DNA of 64,000 nt, taken from positions 13,896,501 through 13,960,500 of the forward strand of contig BSBN01000254.1 of assembly GCA_027924645.1 (NCBI GenBank), in the 5' to 3' direction. The notes under the pieces are model-generated. The model ran no database searches. It was not told where the DNA came from and was given only the letters and a program-made list of their open reading frames with translations. The translations under genes were made by a program, and so were the position numbers. The DNA is from Cunninghamia lanceolata. Taxonomy: Eukaryota > Streptophyta > Pinopsida > Cupressales > Cupressaceae. Below, piece by piece: positions 58,442 through 64,000 of the stretch; the stretch's first letter is position 1; every line of letters starts with the position of its first letter.

Positions 58442-60571
58442 TGTTGTAAAATTTAAATTGATTTATGTCAATTGGTATTTTTTGTTATTTTATTTGGTCC
58501 ATTTATATGTGGATTTTTGACCACTTTCATGACCCCTAGGGTCCCAAAAGTTACCCTAGGTGGTCAACCATGAGTCTAGGGTCAACTTGGACCACCTAAC
58601 CTTAGTTTTGACTCACCTTAGGTCACCCTAAACCATGGTTGAGTCAAAGTGACGAAGATTGGAAAGAGGGAGATGAGGATGGGCCTTGCCTTGGGAAGAA
58701 CCCATCTCCCATCCCTATGTTTTTGGGAAGCATTCCCAAGGAGGACTAGGGAGGTCTCCAAGAGTCCTCCCAAACTCCCAAGTGAGTGGGAGCACCACTC
58801 AAGGCCATTGTCTTCATGAGGTGGTGATGGGGGTGAAGGGAGAGGAGGACACATGTCATCTTCTTACCCTCTCACTCTTTCATGTGGTTTGGTGGAGGGA
58901 AGAGATGGTGACAAATGTCACCACCTCATTCTCTCAAGGCCAAGTAGAGGGCCTATAATAGCTCCTCTTGTAGAGGAGTGGGGGTTCTTCCATGCCATTC
59001 TTTTTCTTGCATTTTTAGAGACTTCTTGCAAATTGAGATTTCCTTACTAGTTTGGGGGAGTTAGAGAAGGTTGGGAAAAAAATCTGAAAGGTTGGAAGGC
59101 TTGGGAAGGCTAGGAGCTCTTCACCAAATTCCACTTCCATTGCCAAGGTCTTGAAGGTAGGCTTCTTATCTTGTTTCTTGCTTTGCTATATGATGTTCCA
59201 TGTTTGAATTTTGATTGTAAGTGGTTTGCATTGGGATGTTTTCTTTTTGCATTTGATGTTGGGTTGGGTGTCATGGTGAGAGCACCTCCAATGGAGGAAA
59301 TGCTCAACTTGTATGGGTAGGGGAGAGGAACAATCCTTGGGGGCTCTCCCACAGTACGTGTTTATGTGTTATGCCTTGAGGGCTTGTTATCATTTGAGGA
59401 GGAGATGTCTATATGGCAAGAGTGCCAAGCATATTGGTGTGATATTCTTGTGGATTGAGTTGTGCAGGAATTTTGGCTAGAGGCCATGTGTTGAAATTTT
59501 CTTTATCATTGGGAGCCCCTTTAAGTTGAGAGGTCTATTCCCTACCCTCACCTAACTCAATTACATGAGTTGAGTATTCTGTTAAGCCTTTGGGTTGTTT
59601 TGTGTGGATGTGTTTGTTTTCTGTGGTGGATTGATACTCCTGTGTGAATTCCTTACCTCCCTAGCTTGGGGGTGACCCACTTGCGGGTCTACAGTAGGGA
59701 GGAGAGCTTTTCCTTTCCTGGTGGCTGGGTTCTATTGTCTTGTTGTTGTGTAGCTTGCAGGTTTTTGAGTGGTGAGATGAAGTAGTTATGGACCTCTTGT
59801 TGGTGTTTAAATAGTCTCCTTGAGATGGTTGTTGGAGCCATGGCCATTATGGCCTTAGTGTGTTCAGTTTTTTGGTATATGATTACTAAGACATCTGCCA
59901 TAGAGGTGGCTGGAATAAATAGAGAAAAGTAACTGTTATGTTATTCTATTCAATGTTGTTTAGATCCTGTTTTGTGAAGTTGATTATCAAGATAGTTTTG
60001 TGTATGAAAGCAATGTTTTCATTCTATATAAATACTGTATAATTTTCCTAAGAGATGGGTTAAGATTAGAACTTTGCATGAGAGATAAAATTATGTTTAC
60101 TGCTTAGTTTTCATTATAAGATAAAGGAAGGAAATGCAATTGTTGTTTTTGTGTATTGTTTCCAAAAGAAATATAAGTGTTTTTTTGTCATTATGATTCA
60201 TATGAAAGTATGCAAGAGTTGCAAAGTAGTAGTTCAGCTTTCATTGTAAATTTAAGGAAGAGAAATTTGTGAGTTGAAATCTGTTATACTTGAAGGAAAA
60301 AGAAATAGATCTGTTAAGAAGGAATAAATGGAAAACGCTCATCTTATCTTTTAGAAATGTTTCAAAACAAAAAATATATATATTTCTATTAATTGCAAAT
60401 CTAGAATGTAATTTCTGTTTGTGTTGAAAAAAAAAGAGTTTAAATGTATAATCTATCATTCTATAATGCAAAGGTTGAGTAAGGGGTTTGTTCAGTTTCA
60501 AAAAATACCTTACTGTTATTCTAATGTTTTTATTACTGTATGAAATTCAAAAATTAAGTAGCTTTGCTGGA

Positions 60572-60640
60572 GTATATATATATATATAATTAAACATATA
60601 TATATATACACCTTTTTATATATATATATAGGCATAATAC
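60572..60640. repeat. (TA)n microsatellite
   Basis: Several TATATA runs, interrupted by TTAAACA and CACCTTTT. Confidence 0.85.
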
Positions 60641-60757
60641 AAACTGGAAATTAGTTTTCTGAACAAAAAAAAAATATAATATAAACATATTTTGCATTGT
60701 GTATTTGTTGGTATGAAACAATATTTATTCATTATTCTTTTTACCTTATTTATACAT

Positions 60758-60794
60758 GTACATATATATAAATATATATATATATGTATATATG

Positions 60795-60826
<32 letters not shown>
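60758..60826. repeat. (TA)n microsatellite
   Basis: Second TATATA cluster with GTACA and GTTCA interruptions, followed by an A/T homopolymer-rich stretch to 60890. Confidence 0.85.
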
Positions 60827-60828
<2 letters not shown>

Positions 60829-60947
60829 TTTATTTATTTTAAAAATTAAAAAATTAAAAAAATAATAAAAAAATTAAAAAAAAATTATTTTTGGGGCGGG
60901 ACTATGGCATCGCCACAGCCCCCGTTCCTTTGTTAACAAAAGGGTAT

Positions 60948-61005
60948 GGGGGAGGTGGAGCCTCCACCCACACCCGTGGGTGTGGGTGGGGGCTCTGCCT
61001 CCCCC
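60948..61005. other. 58-bp GC-rich palindrome
   Basis: Left arm GGGGGAGGTGGAGCCTCC then ACCCACACCC. The reverse complement of the right arm matches it at 25 of 28 bases, with a 2-base loop at 60976-60977. The abrupt GC rise from AT microsatellites to this segment (60893-61270) is striking. No gene model fits it. Confidence 0.7.
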
Positions 61006-62612
61006 ACACCCCACACGCATACATAGCCACAAACCCCGTAGCTCCTGCGCACACACCCCGCGCCATCTAACCCTTCAGCTCCATCCTACGCAGTGGCCTC
61101 ACCACACACCTCTCTCAAACTACAGTCGTTACTCCCCCACTGAACAACCTCCCACAACCCTGTCACCATGCAGTGCCACCTCTCCCCTTTGCTGCCCTCC
61201 ACTAGTGCCTGCGACCGCCGCTACCAACGGCCATACCAATATCTCTGCCACCGCCTTCCTTATAGCTTCACCGGTGGTGGTTCACCTACCCCACTCTGCA
61301 TCTCACACAAATTTTTAAATAAAAAAAACATCATTCCTTCCATGGATTCATGTACAAAATATATGCTGTAAGCAAAACAAAAAAAAGTGATAAGATTTGA
61401 AAACCCAGATCTCTGTATAAACCTCCATGTGAGGAAGATGGTAGCCACATCCATGGCTGCCCTCCACATCTGAAACCCTAAACTGGTTCTCATAAGGAAA
61501 ACCAAACAACAAAAGAAAACAAGTGAAAAACAATAGAGGATTAGGGCTTGAGGTAGAATAGATATGTGAATTTAGGATAGGGCAACTTTGATTTTTTTTG
61601 GAGAATTTTTCTAAATAAAGATATATTTACAAATAAAGACAATAGGTTTAGGGTTACTTTGAGTTGGAGATTAGCATTTAAAATTCTAACTTCTATCCAA
61701 GGATCTCACTTGTATTTTTTTTAATACTCATGGATATTTAAGAGAAATGCATCATATTTATTTCAACAAATGAATCAATTTTTATTTATAACATTCAAAC
61801 AAAAGAATCCCTTTAGTTATATATATGAAATTTTAAATATATACATGGATATATATGTAATATTGTTTGCAAAAAAAATCAATAATTCCATTTCAATAAT
61901 AAATACATAAAACCAATAAATGCATGTTTCTTTTTATATATAATAAATATTTATTTATATAAGTATTATTAACGTTAATTACGTAAATGGGAAACCTTCT
62001 AGAACCATTGTAAGTAGGGGTTATAAATCCTTGTTAATTGTATTTTTCAACAATTAAATTGATAGAGGTGGATTTATATATTTGTAAATATTCAAAGACG
62101 TAAATTAATTTTGTGAATCGGAGTTAAACCTACAAGATGAGAAATGTCCAATTAATTTTGAGCGAGATGTTAAATAAAATGCTAAATTATAGATATGGAC
62201 GAACTCAATTTCTTGACCAAATTTAATCAACGACTTGACGCTTGTGATGTAGATAGATTATTGTAATTTTTATCGTTGACATCATGACTAGTCATTTTTC
62301 GATCTGAGTCAAGCTAGGGTAGAATGTTGATTTTCACCTCACCTAGGAAACTAGGGTTCAGACTTAAATAGTCTAACCCTAAGAGCGACGCACTTCATGT
62401 CACATACCCCCTAGGTGGCCTCCACCTTCACGATTACGTTGTCATGTTTACGTCTCTGGCTTAATGCCACCGAGCATGCTTGCGCATGCGAGGTGGTTCT
62501 TAGGGATAGGGACAAAAAAATTTCGTGGCCCGTGTCGTGACCACATGGTGAATGTGGTCATGACATGGGCATTTGTGTGTCGTGTCTGCACAGGAGATGT
62601 GGGCATGACATT

Positions 62613-62625
62613 TGGTATCAGAGCC
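62613..62625 (+). promoter_or_regulatory. Primer-binding site (tRNA-iMet type)
   Basis: TGGTATCAGAGCC two bases after GGGCATGACA; typical for chromovirus Gypsy elements. Confidence 0.88.
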
Positions 62626-62706
62626 AAGTTTTGAAAACACTGGGCTTGTTTTAGGCACATTATTATTTCCGCAACTTTGATTGACTTGTGGCTACCTCGT
62701 TTTGTA

Positions 62707-64000
62707 GGATGCCTCATAGACGAGTTCGGCGAGCGCAGACCCATCACACTCCCCCCACAGAGGTACGCACTGATTCTTCAGCTATAGGACTGGGTCAGCC
62801 AGATCCACTGGTACAGTCTAAGCCACAGGTATAGCCAGGTCCACAGGTATAGCCACTCCTTCAGCCACAGCTAGTTCCTCAGGCACCACAGGCACCACTG
62901 GCCCCACCAAATATGGGACCAAGATTTTGTAGGCCTTACAGGCAATTCTAGATAGGCTCCCACCGGCAGTAGCAGAGCCACGTGTCGAGCCCCGTGAGGA
63001 TCCACGAGAGGAGCCCCGCGTAGAGTCGCGAGGGGCACCACGTGAGGAGCCTTACGTCAAGCTACCAGAGACAGAGGAGGTTGGTTCGGCCAACAGGGCC
63101 CGTAGCAGGAGCCCCCCACGTCGGGCTAGGCAGGACGAGACAGTGTGTGTAGAGCACTTGGGTCACAGGCCTTATGAGTATCGTGCAGATGAGACTATCT
63201 GAGGGCACAAAGATAGAGGAGATCCCATCAGGGACATATTGAGGTTGAACCCTCCTACATTCATCAGGACCACCGAGGGAGCTAAGGCAGAGGCCTAGTA
63301 GATTAGTTTAGACAGGTACTTCGCATTGCGTCCTTACGAAGGCAACACGAGGGCCCATGTGGCAGTTCACTTGTTACGAGACGTAGCAGCTACCTGGTGG
63401 CGCACTGAGGAGTACAAGCGCCACCTATCCTTAGACACCCTCACCTAGGAGACCTTCATTGAGCGCTTTAATGCCGCACTATTTATCAGACCACTATAGG
63501 CAGCGTCATCTAGATGAGTTCCATGACCTCCAACAGAGAGGACTTATAGTGGCTTAGTATGAGGCTAGGTTTACAGAGCTATCTAGATATGTGGAGTATC
63601 TCCATGATGAGAAACTCCTGGTGCACAAGTTTATCAGAGGGCTTAATCACAGCATAGTAAGGCCTGTTCGGATGGCAGACCCCCAGACTTTGAGTGATGC
63701 TGCCGAGAAGGCATACATCGCTGAGGAGATTCAGGGACGAGGGTAGAGCTCTCGCCCTCAGTTTCAAGATCGAGGACAGTAGTAGCATCAGTAGAGTTTT
63801 CGTAGACCATCGCAGCCACCCCATAGAGGAGGATTCAGTTTAGCATCTTTACCTCCTAGACCCTCATAGCAGCAGCAGCCACAGCAGCAGCAAAGAGCTA
63901 GGACACAGCAAGGGTTATAGTGGGGACATAATAGGGGTTGGCAGTAGCAGGGCCCGCGTAGAGATCAAAGACAGCAGGGACCACCTGCGGGGCCCACGAG
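62707..64000 (+). pseudogene. Gypsy gag pseudogene, runs off the window
   Basis: Begins MPHRRVRRAQTHHTPP at 62707 and continues with a Gln/Pro-rich head, an Arg/Glu-Pro repeat, and the retrotransposon gag core: NPPTFIRTTEGAKAEA, then RAHVAVHLLRDVAATWWRTEEYKRH, ETFIERFNA, RQRHLDEFHDLQQRG, YEARFTELSRYVEYLHDEKL and VHKFIRGLNHSIV. A Gln-rich tail with CAG/CAGCAG reaches the window end. There are about 15 in-frame stops, nearly all TAG in place of Gln CAG (one Trp in the LTxETF motif), and two or three small frameshifts (near 62930 and 63475). Protease and pol would lie beyond 64000. Confidence 0.85.

Larger units (their letters stand above)
58442..62610 (+). repeat. Putative 5' LTR of a Gypsy (chromovirus-like) element
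   Basis: The end GGGCATGACA is firm because a primer site and gag follow. The start is a guess: TGTTGTAAAATTTAAATTG at 58442 gives a TG...CA LTR of ~4.2 kb, plausible for Tekay/Del-type elements. A TATAATAGCTCC box near 58957 is followed by a CTCCTC-TTGT-AGAGGAG-type hairpin. The interior holds microsatellites and a GC-rich palindrome. Short open frames inside are not genes. Confidence 0.45.

Noticed and set aside
60948..61270. CpG island or exon of a host gene in the GC-rich block
   Set aside because: The frames have no protein features, and the block is a palindrome followed by C-rich low-complexity sequence within a probable LTR.

Overview
This window looks like intergenic or heterochromatic sequence from a large plant genome, most likely a gymnosperm; that is an inference. 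The reasons are AT-rich sequence, stacked LTR retrotransposons of the Tork/TNT1 (Copia), Tat-like and chromovirus-like (Gypsy) types, a plant L1 LINE with an RNase H tail, plant telomere-type TTTAGGG-derived repeats, and heavy C-to-T decay at CAG/CTG sites as expected from CHG methylation. I see no intact host gene. The recognisable host-derived pieces are broken: an N-terminal kinesin-7 (NACK1/HINKEL type) fragment with its introns, an unrecognised antisense exon beside it, and two PPR-repeat fragments. No rRNA, tRNA or CRISPR array was seen.

Layout. 1-1060: LTR-like sequence rich in CATCATGAT and TGACGTCA motifs. 2.1-3.0 kb: degenerate minus-strand coding. 3.3-4.8 kb: tandem repeat and N-terminal remnant of a DDE-like transposase. 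4.8-7.25 kb: 5'-truncated LINE. 7465-13326: complete but dead Copia/Tork element (829-bp LTRs, ATGGG target duplication). 14.3-16.8 kb: kinesin pseudogene and antisense exon. 17.2-21.9 kb: simple tandem repeats, then a ~360-bp satellite that switches orientation near 20.35 kb. 23110-40256: a putative 17-kb DNA transposon with 25-bp terminal inverted repeats. 40871-55324: a Tat-like Gypsy element (3.3-kb LTRs, GGCAT target duplication). 55.5-56.6 kb: PPR fragments. 56633-57865: LTR plus Met-type primer site of a truncated element. 58.4-64 kb: the 5' end of another Gypsy element, with LTR, primer site and broken gag running off the window.

The most interesting object is the 23.1-40.3 kb element. 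Its ends match as inverted repeats (23 of 25 bases). A ~34-42 bp palindrome centred on GTTATAATGCGCTC recurs near both ends. It carries a degenerate gene resembling a widespread but mostly unnamed family of DDE-type transposase-like proteins, a convergent multi-exon proline-rich accessory gene, a 4.3-kb telomere-like minisatellite with a ~1.1-kb higher-order period, and a ~360-bp satellite array. A second, older copy of the transposase N-terminus lies at 3.6-4.8 kb. The Tat-like element is also notable because its extra RNase H domain lies between protease and reverse transcriptase.

All coding elements here are inactive. In the Copia, Tat-like and 3'-end Gypsy elements nearly every in-frame stop is explained by one C-to-T or G-to-A change (Gln CAG to TAG, Arg CGA to TGA, Trp TGG to TAG/TGA), while frameshifts are rare. 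This suggests methylation-driven mutational decay rather than indel decay. Domain assignments are by motif recognition, and no database search was run.
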